Shown one piece after another: positions 49,666 to 59,391 of a stretch of DNA of 64,000 bases; position 1 is the first letter of the stretch, and the number at the start of each line of letters is the position of its first letter. This DNA comes from Prosthecobacter gellanilyticus (GTDB taxonomy: Bacteria > Verrucomicrobiota > Verrucomicrobiia > Verrucomicrobiales > Verrucomicrobiaceae). The translations under genes were made by a program, and so were the position numbers. The notes beneath the pieces were generated by a model that did no database searches, had not been told where the DNA came from, and saw only the letters and a list, made by a program, of their open reading frames with translations. The stretch covers positions 94,068 through 158,067 of the forward strand of contig NZ_BKAG01000013.1 in NCBI RefSeq assembly GCF_007992435.1. The letters run 5' to 3'.

Positions 49666-50487
49666 ATGACAGAGGACTATCTTCAGCGATTCGGAGGCAT
49701 CGGGCGGCTTTACGGCAGCGCGGCCCTGCCCCGCCTCCACGCCTCCAGAGTGGCCGTGATCGGTGTGGGCGGAGTCGGCTCCTGGGTGGTGGAGGCTCTG
49801 GCGCGCAGCGGAGTCGGCTCACTGACCCTGATCGATATGGACGATGTCTGCATCACGAACGTCAACCGCCAGCTCCCTGCCCTGGATGGCATGATCGGCA
49901 AGCCCAAGGTCGAGGTCCTGGCCGACCGCGTGCGCCAGATCGCCCCGGAATGCCGCTGCACCGCCGTGACGGAGTTTTTTCTCGAATCCAATGCCGACAG
50001 GCTCCTTTCCGCAGGCTTTGACGGCATCGTGGATGCCGTGGACGTCACAGACATCAAGGCGCTGATCATCGCCAAAGCCCGGGCTCTGGGCATCCCCATG
50101 ATCATTTCCGGCAGCGCCGGAGGACGCAGGGACCCCACGCAGGTCAAGGTGGCCGATCTCGGCTATGCGGGCGGTGACCCGCTGGTCCAGCAGGTGCGCC
50201 GCCGGCTTCGGGACGAGCATGGCTTCCCGAAAAGCCCGGCTGGCAAGTCCGTCCACTGGGGCATCCCCTGTGTCTTCTCCACGGAAAAGGCGGTGTATCC
50301 CCAGCCTGATGGCACCTGCGCGGCCACCCGGACGGACGCCACGGAGACCGGACTGCGGCTGGACTGCTCCGCAGGTTTCGGGGCGGCGACCTTTGTCACC
50401 GGCACCTTCGGTTTCGCCCTGGCGGCGGAAATGCTCCGCCTCCTGACTGGCGGCTCAGAGGCTCCGATGGCCTCTGCTGTGTCTTGA
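49666..50487 (+). CDS. tcdA: tRNA threonylcarbamoyladenosine dehydratase (TcdA/CsdL)
   Basis: A 273-residue ThiF/MoeB/UBA-type enzyme. An ATP-binding GVGGVGSW motif is followed by LIDMDDVCITNVNRQ and DAVDVTDIKALII, then SGSAGGRRDPT and the C-terminal region AVYPQPDGTC, with FGAATFVTGTFGFALA. TcdA cyclises threonylcarbamoyladenosine at position 37 of ANN-decoding tRNAs to ct6A using ATP. The start at 49666 (MTEDYLQRFGGIGRLYG) is preferred; the frame also has an ATG at 49630 that adds 12 residues. It is divergent from xseB, with a 155-base shared upstream region. Confidence 0.92.
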   Translation: MTEDYLQRFGGIGRLYGSAALPRLHASRVAVIGVGGVGSWVVEALARSGVGSLTLIDMDDVCITNVNRQLPALDGMIGKPKVEVLADRVRQIAPECRCTAVTEFFLESNADRLLSAGFDGIVDAVDVTDIKALIIAKARALGIPMIISGSAGGRRDPTQVKVADLGYAGGDPLVQQVRRRLRDEHGFPKSPAGKSVHWGIPCVFSTEKAVYPQPDGTCAATRTDATETGLRLDCSAGFGAATFVTGTFGFALAAEMLRLLTGGSEAPMASAVS

Positions 50488-50552
50488 CGTCCCCCTGCCC
50501 TGCCCACATCTTCCGGGCACTCCCCCTAGGTCATCCTACTTTGTCCACGCCC

Positions 50553-52586
50553 ATGTCTTCTCGCTTTTGGCGAAGCCTCCCCCTCTTCCTCTCCGCAGCC
50601 GTGCTCGCCCAGGCGCAGGAGGCTCCGAAAGCACAGCCAGTGAGTGGCGCTGAAAGCGCCCCTGAACTGGATGGCAGCAAAAAGAAAAAGGATCTGGCTG
50701 CCACGCTCAGCACACAAAAGGAAGCACGCACCATGCGCCTCAGCATCCCGGCACCGCGAGGAGTCATCGTGGATCGCAACGGCATCGCGATGGCCCAGAA
50801 CCGTGTGGTCTTTTTCCTGGCGCTGAACTTCCCCTTCATGAGTGATGCCACTCCGGCGAAGATCCTGGCCTTCGCGAAGGATAAGATGGATGCCGCGAAC
50901 CAAATCCTCGGCAAAAAGTGGAGCCTGCCGGATGACAAGCTGCTGAGCCACTATGAGAACCGCCGCTGGCTGCCGCTGGTCTTCTCCATCGAAGACGGCA
51001 TCAATGTGGAGCTCTCCAATGAGGATCAGCAGAAGCTGAAGCCGCTGCTGGAGACTGGTGCGCTGCTGCTGCAGCCTGCCTACATCCGCTTTTATCCGAA
51101 GGAAGACACCGCCTGCCACATGCTGGGCTGGACCGGCAAGACGCGCCGCCTACCTGAAGGACCGATCATGGATGGTGACCCGCTCTTTGAAGAGATGGAA
51201 GGCCGCCAGGGCCTGGAGCTGAGCTTTGATGCCGCGCTCAAAGGCACACCGGGTGAGATCAATCTGCTCTTCGATGCGGATGGACATCTTCTGGCTGATG
51301 AAGTGCTGCGCCGCCCGACTCCCGGACGCACCGTGGTGACCACACTGGACTACAATCTCCAGCGCCATGCGGAGAACGCGCTGAAGAAGCATGCGCGCAA
51401 TGGCGGGGCGATGGTCATCATGGACATCCGCAATGGCCACATCCTGGCCATGGCTTCCAATCCAGGCTTCAATCCGAACGAGTTCGTCTTCGGCATTCGT
51501 GAAGCACGCTGGGCCGAGCTAAACCAGGATCTGCGAGCTCCGCTTTTGGGTCGCGCTTTCAGCAGCGAGTATCCGCCAGCCTCCACCTTCAAGCTCGTCA
51601 CAGCGCTTGGGGCGATGGAAAGCGGCAAGGTCACCCCGCAAACCAGCTACTACTGCGGCACTTCACTGCTCGTCGGTGACCGCTACTTCCACAACCACAC
51701 GAAGAACGATGAGGGTGAGATGAATGTCATCACCGCCATCAAGCGCTCCTGCAACACGTGGTTCTACCAGGCTGCTCTTGATACTGGCGCGGACCCGATC
51801 ACCAATATGGCGCTGCGCCTCGGCTTTTCCGAACGTGTCGGCCTGCCGATCAAAGGTGAAGGCAAAGGCTATGTGCCCACCAATGCGGACCACCGGATCC
51901 TTGGCGGTGAGATCGCGAACATCTCCATCGGCCAGGGCATGGTGCTCGCGACACCGCTGCAGGTCTGCCAGTGCATGGCGGCCATTGGCGATGGCGTGGT
52001 GATGCGCCAGCCTCTGCTGGTGAAGCAGGTTCAGACCATCGGTGAAGTCATCGTCGACGCTTATGAGCCGAAAATCCGCCGTCAGGTGAACCTGAACCCC
52101 ATCGCCCGCGAAGCGGTGGTGAAGGGCATGGTGGCCGTGGTTTCCGGTGATGGTGGCACGGGCCGTGCCGCTGGCATCAAGCAGGCACAGATCGCCGGCA
52201 AGACTGGCACCGCGCAGTGGAAGCCCGCGAAAGAGCAGAACCTCGCCTGGTTCACTGGCTTCCTCCCGGCCAGCCAGCCCGTGCTCGCCTATTCAGTGGT
52301 CTATGAAGGTCGTCCGGGTGAGCGGGTCAGCGGTGGCGGCATCGCTGCGCCGATCGTGAATGAAGTCTTCACCAAGTATTATGAAGGCGCGCCTGCGGAT
52401 GATCCGCTGCTCGCCGCCATGAAGGACATCCCGCAGGCGGTGGCACTGGATGGTGAGGATGAACTGGATGGTGGCGCTTCGAGGCCCTCGACGGAAACCC
52501 GCAAGGCCCAGGCTCGCCCAGAGCCGCCGCCACCTGAGAAGAAAACCCTCGGTAATTTCTTCCGGAAGCTTTTCCGTCGCAACTGA
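50553..52586 (+). CDS. penicillin-binding protein 2-like transpeptidase
   Basis: A protein of about 677 residues. The N-terminal hydrophobic segment (MSSRFWRSLPLFLSAAVLAQAQ) looks more like a short signal peptide than a long anchor. A dimerisation domain (APRGVIVDRNGIAMAQN) is followed by the transpeptidase domain with SxxK at Ser344 (PASTFK), SxN at Ser399 (SCN) and KTG at Lys550 (GKTGTAQ). It cross-links peptidoglycan in the periplasm, as in elongation-type class B PBPs. A charged, Pro-rich cytosolic-looking tail ends the protein. It starts 65 bases after the tcdA stop. Confidence 0.87.
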   Translation: MSSRFWRSLPLFLSAAVLAQAQEAPKAQPVSGAESAPELDGSKKKKDLAATLSTQKEARTMRLSIPAPRGVIVDRNGIAMAQNRVVFFLALNFPFMSDATPAKILAFAKDKMDAANQILGKKWSLPDDKLLSHYENRRWLPLVFSIEDGINVELSNEDQQKLKPLLETGALLLQPAYIRFYPKEDTACHMLGWTGKTRRLPEGPIMDGDPLFEEMEGRQGLELSFDAALKGTPGEINLLFDADGHLLADEVLRRPTPGRTVVTTLDYNLQRHAENALKKHARNGGAMVIMDIRNGHILAMASNPGFNPNEFVFGIREARWAELNQDLRAPLLGRAFSSEYPPASTFKLVTALGAMESGKVTPQTSYYCGTSLLVGDRYFHNHTKNDEGEMNVITAIKRSCNTWFYQAALDTGADPITNMALRLGFSERVGLPIKGEGKGYVPTNADHRILGGEIANISIGQGMVLATPLQVCQCMAAIGDGVVMRQPLLVKQVQTIGEVIVDAYEPKIRRQVNLNPIAREAVVKGMVAVVSGDGGTGRAAGIKQAQIAGKTGTAQWKPAKEQNLAWFTGFLPASQPVLAYSVVYEGRPGERVSGGGIAAPIVNEVFTKYYEGAPADDPLLAAMKDIPQAVALDGEDELDGGASRPSTETRKAQARPEPPPPEKKTLGNFFRKLFRRN

Positions 52587-52675
52587 GGAGCCCGCGCTCA
52601 GCGTTCTACTCTCGGCTGAAGCTTTTTTCCTCTCTCCCGAACTGCCGCAAACACTGCGGATGCTCTCTTTCTCCC

Positions 52676-53107
52676 ATGACCGTTCAAATCGCCACCCTGT
52701 GTGACTCGGCCTCTGACTACAATGGCAAGCTGTGCATGCTCGGCGCCTTTGACATGCTCTGCGCGCGGCACTTTCCCGTGACTCACCCCGCCTGCGCGCT
52801 CGTCATCCGCATGATGTTCACGCCCGAGGACAATGGCCGTCACAGCTTCACCGTGCGCTGCCTGGACAGCAACGGCAACGAGGTGCTGAAACCACTGCCG
52901 CTGGATCCTGCCGTCGACGTTGTTTTTCCAAGCCCCTTCGTGCCGTTTGTGACGAGGAACATCATCCTCAATCTCCAGAACATCCGCTTTGAGCGCCCGG
53001 GCTTGATCAGCTGGCAGCTCGAGAAGGATGGAAAGATCGTGACGACCATTCCGCTGCGCGTGACGTTGTTTGATGAGAGCCGTTCTGCCACAGGTCCTGC
53101 GGGATAG
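52676..53107 (+). CDS. DUF6941 family protein
   Basis: A 143-residue protein. It begins IATLCDSASDYNGKLCMLGAFDMLCARHFPVTHPACALVIRMMF, with further family-like features FTVRCLDSNG, PSPFVPFVTRNIILNLQNIRFERPGLISWQL and TTIPLRVTLF. This matches my memory of the DUF6941 group in Verrucomicrobia and other bacteria; function is unknown. The fold is likely a small beta-sandwich. It follows the PBP2-like gene by 89 bases, with no clear terminator, and precedes the ACT-domain gene by 36 bases on the same strand. Confidence 0.7.
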   Translation: MTVQIATLCDSASDYNGKLCMLGAFDMLCARHFPVTHPACALVIRMMFTPEDNGRHSFTVRCLDSNGNEVLKPLPLDPAVDVVFPSPFVPFVTRNIILNLQNIRFERPGLISWQLEKDGKIVTTIPLRVTLFDESRSATGPAG

Positions 53108-53143
53108 TTTGCAAGAACGCTTCCGATGAAGCACATTTAAGTT

Positions 53144-53626
53144 ATGCCAGAAGAGAAATCCGCCCCACAAGCCACGTCCACCAGCCGTCCGGAAGGCACG
53201 GCCATCCGGCAGCTGTCCGTCTTCCTGCAAAACCGGGTGGGATCCCTGATGGCGCTGACCAAGCTGCTGCATGACAACAGCATCGAGGTGCTCGGCCTCT
53301 CCATGCAGGACACCACGGAGATGACGCTCGTCCGCCTGATCCTCAGTGATCCTGAAAGCGCTGGCATGCTCTTCATCGAGCGCGGCATCCCCTACGCGGA
53401 GTGCCGTATCGTCGTGGTGGAGCTCAGCGAATCCCGCCATCGTCTCTCAGACTGCCTTTCCAGCCTGCTCGCGGCCGAGCTCAACATCGAGTTCTGCTAC
53501 TCGCTGCTGGTGCGCCCGAACCAGCTTCCGCTGCTCGCCATCCATTGCGATGACATCGAGATCGCGGCCGACGTGCTGGGCCGTGCCGGATTCCGTGTGA
53601 TGTGCCAGGGTGATCTCTCGCGCTAA
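53144..53626 (+). CDS. ACT-domain protein
   Basis: A 160-residue protein with two ACT-like beta-alpha-beta-beta-alpha-beta units. The first (about residues 22-90) reads AIRQLSVFLQNRVGSLMALTKLLHDNSIEVLGLSM. The second begins near residue 95 and includes PLLAIHCDDIEIAADVLGRAGFRVM. ACT domains bind amino acids or small ligands and regulate metabolic enzymes. The first 20 residues are a Pro/Ser/Thr-rich lead. No enzyme domain is present, so it is likely a regulatory subunit. It ends 7 bases before the convergent amidohydrolase gene. Confidence 0.82.
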   Translation: MPEEKSAPQATSTSRPEGTAIRQLSVFLQNRVGSLMALTKLLHDNSIEVLGLSMQDTTEMTLVRLILSDPESAGMLFIERGIPYAECRIVVVELSESRHRLSDCLSSLLAAELNIEFCYSLLVRPNQLPLLAIHCDDIEIAADVLGRAGFRVMCQGDLSR

Positions 53627-53633
53627 AAAACCC

Positions 53634-54905
53634 TCACCGTGCTTTCGGCCGGGAGCGATACTTTTCCGCGAGGCGCGTATGACGTGACTCGAGCGACTGC
53701 TCGACTCCACTGATCCACAGATACTTCACCTCGCTGCGGATATCCAGAATGTCTCCGGTCGCGACGAAAAGGGAGGCATCCTTGCCCACCTCGATGGAGC
53801 CCACCCGGTCCCCTGCCCCATGCAACTGCGCTGGAACCAGGGTGATGGCCGCCAAGGTAGCGTCTGCCGGCAAACCAAAGGCCATCGCTTGTGCTGCGAT
53901 GTAAGGCAGATTGCGCTGCCCTGAAGCACTGGCGCGATCCAGGCCTTCACTGATGGCCACCTTCACTCCCGCTTTGTGCAGAAGCCCCGGAGCGGCAAAC
54001 TGCACGTCGTAGGAATCCGTGGCACGGGAAGGCAGGCTGAAGACCTCACTGTAGATCACCGCTACTTTTTGTTCGGCGAGCTCTGCCGCAAACTGCCAGG
54101 CATCACGACCGCCGACGATCACCACGCGCACTTTCGGGCGCGACTCGGCCCACTTCAAAGCGGAGCGAATCTCACGCGCTTCCTGCGCATGAATCATGAG
54201 AGGCATGTCCCCATTCAAGACTGGCTGCATGGCCTCCCAGGCGGGCACCTTCGGGCTCTTTGGATCACGCTTTGACCAGGCTTCCGCATCTGCAAAGAAC
54301 TGCTCCACGCTGCGCACCTTTTCACGGCGCTCGCGCGCTTGATCCTCCAGACTCTTCGCGGTTGGCGGAGCATCGGGGGGCGGAATGGTCAGGGTCTGAT
54401 CCGGCCAGGAGAGATGCATGCCACTGCGCCGCTTCACCAGCATGTCCTCAATCGTCCAACCATGCAGAGCCAGCAGTGATGATGTGCCCGTGATGAACTT
54501 GCCCTGCGGCACAGGCGCAAAATGCGTGATGCCATTCGCCCGCGCCACGGGGATCATTTCAGAATCTGGATTCACGGCCAGCCACGACTCCACCTCCGGC
54601 GTGAACTCGCCAGTCTCACGATCATCGACGCTGGCTCGCACACCGGCGATCTCCACCAGTCCGAGATCCGTGCTGGCACTGACCAGACCTGGAAAAAGAT
54701 GCAGGCCTTTGAGATCCATGACGCGGTCAGCCTTTTCATCCAGCTTTGCTGCGACTGCGGCAATCTTGCCATCGCGGATGAGCACGTCTCCGGGCTCAAG
54801 GATGCCTTGGGTGACCGTGTGCACGACCGCACCTTTCAGCAGCAGAGAGTCCGCAGATGCCGAGGTGATGAAGGCGATGAGGAGGAAGCAGATTAGTTTT
54901 TCCAT
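53634..54905 (-). CDS. amidohydrolase-like exported protein (degenerate metal site)
   Basis: A 423-residue protein with a signal peptide (MEKLICFLLIAFITSASA) and an imidazolonepropionase/amidohydrolase-type fold. The composite beta-sandwich reads LLLKGAVVHTVTQGILEPGDVLIRDGKIAAVAAKLD. The usual HxH metal motif after FPGL is replaced (FPGLVSASTDLGLVEI). The C-terminal GVKVAISEGLDRASASG and GSIEVGKDASLFVATGDILD are typical of the superfamily. It probably is catalytically altered or inactive. It overlaps the upstream 953-residue amidohydrolase gene by 13 bases, so the two are co-translated and may act together. Confidence 0.8.
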   Translation of the reverse strand: MEKLICFLLIAFITSASADSLLLKGAVVHTVTQGILEPGDVLIRDGKIAAVAAKLDEKADRVMDLKGLHLFPGLVSASTDLGLVEIAGVRASVDDRETGEFTPEVESWLAVNPDSEMIPVARANGITHFAPVPQGKFITGTSSLLALHGWTIEDMLVKRRSGMHLSWPDQTLTIPPPDAPPTAKSLEDQARERREKVRSVEQFFADAEAWSKRDPKSPKVPAWEAMQPVLNGDMPLMIHAQEAREIRSALKWAESRPKVRVVIVGGRDAWQFAAELAEQKVAVIYSEVFSLPSRATDSYDVQFAAPGLLHKAGVKVAISEGLDRASASGQRNLPYIAAQAMAFGLPADATLAAITLVPAQLHGAGDRVGSIEVGKDASLFVATGDILDIRSEVKYLWISGVEQSLESRHTRLAEKYRSRPKAR

Positions 54906-57754
54906 GACATTTCACGGTCCATGCAGCAGTCCACACACATGTGTCCCTGGCGCTGCTCCAGGGTGCGGAAGAAGAATTTTCCCTTGGCCTTGTCGTCGTC
55001 TGACGACGCCTTCGCATCGGAGGCGAGTGTCTTCGCCTTTTCGACGAGGGCGAGGTGCTCGGTCTTGCGGGACTCGGCGCGACGATGCGCGGCATCACGC
55101 TCGAAGTACTGTTTCCCATCAATCCAGGTCTGCAGGCACATGCTGGACGTGGAAAGCGGATGCCCACTCCAGATCACAAAGTCCGCATCTTTGCCCGCCT
55201 CCAGTGAACCCACCTGTTTATCAATGCGCAGTTGCTTCGCCGGATTGATCGTGACGAACTTTAGTGCTTCTTCCTCGCTGGTGCCGCCATACTTCACGGC
55301 CTTGGCAGCTTCCAGATTCAAACGACGCGCATGATCGGAAGAATCTGAATTGAAGGACACCAACACGCCGCGCTCACGCATGATGCTGCCTGCATGTGGA
55401 ATGGCATCGATGACTTCAAACTTATAGGCCCACCAATCGGAGAAAGCCGAAGCTCCTGCACCATGCTTGGCGATCTCATCCGCCACTTTGTAGCCTTCGA
55501 GAATATGCTGGAGCGTGCCGACACGAACTTTAAAACCTTCCATCACGCGCAGAAATGCCAGGATCTCGTCCTGACGATAGCTGTGGCAATGGATGAGCCT
55601 CTCGCCGCGAATGATCTCAGCGATGGCTTCTAGCTCGAGATCACGGCGAACTGGCGGCCCACCATTCCTGGCTTTCTCAAGCGCTGCCATGTAGTGCTGC
55701 GCTGCCGTGAAGCGGTTCGTGTGAAAGGCTGGCACACCCATGCGTGACTGAGGGAAGCGACTCTTGAAGGCATCCCCCCAGTTCGCCTGCTTCACGTTCT
55801 CGCCGAGAGCGAATTTGATGCCTTCGATGGCACCGGCAAACTTCAAGCCCTCGGGTGATTCGCCCTCACGCAGCTTGATCACACAATTCTGGCCGCCAAT
55901 AGGATTCGCGCTGCCATGCAATTGGTTCGCGGTGGTCAGACCTCCGGCAAGCTGCTGATGAATGGTTTCAGCTTCGGAGTTGATCACATCCGCCACGCGT
56001 ACCATGGCGGTTGATGGCAGAGTTCCCTCATTCACGCCGCCCATGATCATGCTGTGGCTGTGACAGTCGATCAGCCCCGGAGTGACGTGAATGCCTGGAA
56101 GATCAATGACATGCGCATCCGCTGGAGCCTCCTGGTTGGGACCCACCACCTTCACTTTTCCCTCTGTGATAAGCAGGCTCGCGCTCTCGATCTTCCCTTG
56201 AGGCCCGCAGGTCCAGATCGTGGCGCTCTTGATGAAGACTGATTTCGGAGTCAGCAATGGTCCGCGATCTTTCTGCGCTTCAGAGGCCGTGAGTTGATGG
56301 CGCAGCTTGAGCTTGGGTTTGTCCTTCTCATCCTTTTTCTCCTTGTCGTCCTCCTCATCCTTCTTGGCGGGCTTCTTGTCATCACGCATCGGCGCCAGGA
56401 ACTGACGACCGTCGATCCACACTTGGTTCACTCGGGACTCTTCATCGAAGGCTCGTCCCTTTTCAAAGATCGTCAGATGCGCCAGCTTGCCTTTCTCGAT
56501 GGTGCCGAGTTGCTCAGCAACTCCGCAGATTTTCGCAGGTGATGTCGTCAGCGCCGCAATGGCATCGTTCTCGCTCAAGCCGCGGGCGATGGCTAATCGT
56601 ATGTTAGGCCGGAATGAGGCCCTCTTGCCGAGGCCATGCGTGGTCAAGGCAATCTCACGACCTTCACGGCGTAACAGTGATGCATTCCCTGGCGCGTGAT
56701 CCCAGACGCGAAGCTGATCCAAGGGCGTGGCGGCCCAGTCCTCATCTTCAGGAAGCTTCGGCACTTCTGGATAGTCCACGGGCACGATGAAAGGCGCTTC
56801 GGCTTCTCTCACCAGATCGGGCCGGCGCCACTCCTGACCGGTGGCCAGGATGACCGGCTGCAGACCGAACTCCCTCGCAATGCGTATGGAGCGATCGACC
56901 ATGAGCGCGCTCGCAGGTTCGAAGAGCACCGGCATGGCTTTCTTGGTCACGGGCAGCAGCACATCCAGCGAGGTCTTGAAAGGCGGACGCTGACGATCGT
57001 TGGGATGCTGCGCAAAATGCGCATGGTCCGTCGCCTGGAACTGAGTATCGAGCAAGGTCTGACGAATCACGGAAACCACACCCATGAGGGAACCTGGATA
57101 GGCTTCAGGCTTGGAATCATCGCCAGACTTCGGTGTGTCGATGGCGATGTGCTGGAAGGTCTCTGGCTTGATGATGGCCACATCTGGATCACTGGAGTTC
57201 AAGGCCACAAAGGTGCTGATGCCACGAATGACACCGGCGCTGGGCACGATGTTCGCGGCGGTAAAACCTTCCGTGCGCAGGGCATCCAGCGCTTTCTTCT
57301 CAGGGGCATACTCGCGTGCCATGCGGTGCTCAGGTGTGACCACGGATTTGGTGCCGGGCTCACCAGCCGCGGAGGTAGTGCCGAGAAAGCCGCTGCCCGC
57401 ACCAGCAGTGAGATCCAGCGCATCAATGGGAGGGCCTTCATCGCCTTCGACCTTGCGCGCGGTGGACTTGGCGAAGGAGACATGCGCATCGATGAAGCCT
57501 GCATAGATGGTCATGCCAGCCATGTCATGCACACGCGCGTCCGCAGGCGCCTGCACATCGGCTCCCACGGCCTCAATGCGGCCATCCCGAAGCACGATGG
57601 TGGCTTTCTCCAGTTCCTTGCCTGGACTGGTGACGACACGCGCGCCCACCAGCGCATGCACGGAAGACTCCAGGGGGCGATGCCCCGGCGGGCGCAGGAT
57701 GTCCTGAGCCAGCACTGAGGTTCCAAGAGTGACCAGCACCAAAAAGAGTCTCAT
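54893..57754 (-). CDS. tandem two-domain amidohydrolase-family protein
   Basis: A 953-residue exported protein with a signal peptide (MRLFLVLVTLGTSVLAQ) and two amidohydrolase domains. The first is at about residues 30-470, where the HxH motif is changed (AGFIDAHVSFAKST). The second, at about 515-920, has the metal motif GLIDCHSHSMIMGG and later metal-site His residues (LIHCHSYRQDEI, and D in FNSDSSDH). A Lys/Glu-rich linker joins the domains. The C-terminal tail has an unusual CVDCC cluster. It likely hydrolyses a small exported metabolite; substrate unknown. It overlaps the following gene by 13 bases. Confidence 0.8.
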   Translation of the reverse strand: MRLFLVLVTLGTSVLAQDILRPPGHRPLESSVHALVGARVVTSPGKELEKATIVLRDGRIEAVGADVQAPADARVHDMAGMTIYAGFIDAHVSFAKSTARKVEGDEGPPIDALDLTAGAGSGFLGTTSAAGEPGTKSVVTPEHRMAREYAPEKKALDALRTEGFTAANIVPSAGVIRGISTFVALNSSDPDVAIIKPETFQHIAIDTPKSGDDSKPEAYPGSLMGVVSVIRQTLLDTQFQATDHAHFAQHPNDRQRPPFKTSLDVLLPVTKKAMPVLFEPASALMVDRSIRIAREFGLQPVILATGQEWRRPDLVREAEAPFIVPVDYPEVPKLPEDEDWAATPLDQLRVWDHAPGNASLLRREGREIALTTHGLGKRASFRPNIRLAIARGLSENDAIAALTTSPAKICGVAEQLGTIEKGKLAHLTIFEKGRAFDEESRVNQVWIDGRQFLAPMRDDKKPAKKDEEDDKEKKDEKDKPKLKLRHQLTASEAQKDRGPLLTPKSVFIKSATIWTCGPQGKIESASLLITEGKVKVVGPNQEAPADAHVIDLPGIHVTPGLIDCHSHSMIMGGVNEGTLPSTAMVRVADVINSEAETIHQQLAGGLTTANQLHGSANPIGGQNCVIKLREGESPEGLKFAGAIEGIKFALGENVKQANWGDAFKSRFPQSRMGVPAFHTNRFTAAQHYMAALEKARNGGPPVRRDLELEAIAEIIRGERLIHCHSYRQDEILAFLRVMEGFKVRVGTLQHILEGYKVADEIAKHGAGASAFSDWWAYKFEVIDAIPHAGSIMRERGVLVSFNSDSSDHARRLNLEAAKAVKYGGTSEEEALKFVTINPAKQLRIDKQVGSLEAGKDADFVIWSGHPLSTSSMCLQTWIDGKQYFERDAAHRRAESRKTEHLALVEKAKTLASDAKASSDDDKAKGKFFFRTLEQRQGHMCVDCCMDREMSWKN

Positions 57755-57798
57755 TCCGCCAGCCTGAAGGATGAGCGCAGGCTTGGCAAGATGGTATC

Positions 57799-59391
57799 TC
57801 AGCGCCTGCCCGCGTGCTCCGCGATCTCCTTTTCCGTCATGAGGCGATCGTAGATGGCCACCTCGGCCATGCGCCCTGAGAAGGGGCGGCGGAGTTTGTC
57901 CAGGGCCTGCTCAGGGCGATACTCCAGGCAACCAAGCTGGAGAATGCAATCACCTCCCTTTGGTTTGGCATCCGTGATCGCTGGACCGATGGCGCGGCCA
58001 TCGAGATAGATCTGCATCCGTCCCTCATTCTGCTGCGCTACGACGTGGTGCCACTGATAGGGCAAGGCCGCGGCTTTGGGAGAGAAGAGGTTCATACCAT
58101 CGCGATGACCGGGCGGCCAGCGCAGCAAGTATCTCAGAATGCCCGCGCCTGCGGCCTCACCGGGGCGCTTTCCGTTCACCTCAACCAGCGCGATGTGCGG
58201 ACGCATGTCATCTGTGGTGGTCAAAGCGGCGAGCGACATCTGCTGCATCGTGTCAGCCATGAACCAGAACTCCACGGCATGAGCTGCGGAAGGCATCTGC
58301 CAGGGTTTCTCCAAATGCAGCACTCCTGGCTGGGCCTGGCCGAGAAAGCGCGCGCTGCTACGGCCGTACGAATCGGCATCAATGCTGGCTCCACCGACCA
58401 TCAATAAAGAGGGAGCGCTCGCGATCTCGTTCGGGATCATCGAGGTCTCATGCCGGTTCATGCGCCAGTAATGCACGGGCTTGGCGGCAAGGATGCGCTG
58501 GGAGTAGTCCGATGGCAGCTTCAGCTCAGGAGCCTGAGGTTGGATCGTGTCGAGAAAGTCTGATCGATCGATTGTGCGAATTTCACCGGTGGTGGATTGG
58601 AAGCCCGCCTTCTCATTTACATTCAATAGAGCCGTGCGCATGCCCTCCTGGCCGGGAATCTGCACGGAGAGCTCCGCCTGACCTTCAAACACAGCCACGT
58701 CCGTCTGCCCCTGACGCGAAACCGAGATGCCCAGCTCTGTGCCAAGATCTGTCACGGCACCGCGCGGAGTTTCCACACAGAATCCCTCCGCCCCTTTCGG
58801 CACTTGTGTGCGCAGCTTCCCCTCACGGCAGATCACGCGGCTCAGACTGAGCAGCTGGAGATCTGCTGGACCTTCGATGTCCACGATCACACCATGCGTG
58901 AAGAGCAGGCGCGCCTGGCCCCGATCGACCTTCACGGGCCCCGCACCGACAGCGCGACTGGCGTTCTCTGCCGAGCCAGAGACCAGCACCGCCAACGTCT
59001 CACCCGAGGTAATGGGGGTATCTCCACGCCGAACTAAAAGCATTGTCGAAAGCATGACCACAGCCACCGCTGCTGCCGTGGCAGCCCAGCGCCACCAGGC
59101 ATTCACGAAACGAAGCGGCTCACGGCGTACGGTCTTCATTAGGGAGTCCTCAAACCCGCCGTCCATGACTTTGAACTGGCTCTCCATGAGCCCGATCTCC
59201 TCATGCAAGGCCAGCCAGCGCGGATCAGGGGCTTGAGCCACTTTGGTGAGTGAAAGAGTCCACACCTCTTCCGCAAGCTCGCGCCGGAAGTCTGCATCCG
59301 TTTTGAGCCTCTCAAGCAACGCATCGCTGCGGCCTGCGGGCAGTTCGCCGCCCTGCCAGGCGATGAGGGCATCTTGGAGATCAGTGTTCAT
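57799..59391 (-). CDS. FecR-domain and LamG-domain protein (putative anti-sigma partner)
   Basis: A 530-residue membrane protein. An N-terminal cytoplasmic helical part (about 1-75, MNTDLQDALIAWQGGELPAG) is followed by one membrane helix (about 102-120, WAATAAAVAVVMLSTMLLV). The FecR-type periplasmic domain lies at about 160-265 (GVIVDIEGPADLQLL, VETPRGAVTDLGTELGISV). A LamG/concanavalin-like domain (about 315-510: VHYWRMN, HAVEFWFMADTM, YQWHHVVAQQNEGRMQIYLDG) ends the protein. It overlaps the sigma-factor stop by 11 bases, an arrangement seen across Planctomycetes/Verrucomicrobia, so it likely regulates that sigma factor. Confidence 0.85.
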   Translation of the reverse strand: MNTDLQDALIAWQGGELPAGRSDALLERLKTDADFRRELAEEVWTLSLTKVAQAPDPRWLALHEEIGLMESQFKVMDGGFEDSLMKTVRREPLRFVNAWWRWAATAAAVAVVMLSTMLLVRRGDTPITSGETLAVLVSGSAENASRAVGAGPVKVDRGQARLLFTHGVIVDIEGPADLQLLSLSRVICREGKLRTQVPKGAEGFCVETPRGAVTDLGTELGISVSRQGQTDVAVFEGQAELSVQIPGQEGMRTALLNVNEKAGFQSTTGEIRTIDRSDFLDTIQPQAPELKLPSDYSQRILAAKPVHYWRMNRHETSMIPNEIASAPSLLMVGGASIDADSYGRSSARFLGQAQPGVLHLEKPWQMPSAAHAVEFWFMADTMQQMSLAALTTTDDMRPHIALVEVNGKRPGEAAGAGILRYLLRWPPGHRDGMNLFSPKAAALPYQWHHVVAQQNEGRMQIYLDGRAIGPAITDAKPKGGDCILQLGCLEYRPEQALDKLRRPFSGRMAEVAIYDRLMTEKEIAEHAGRR

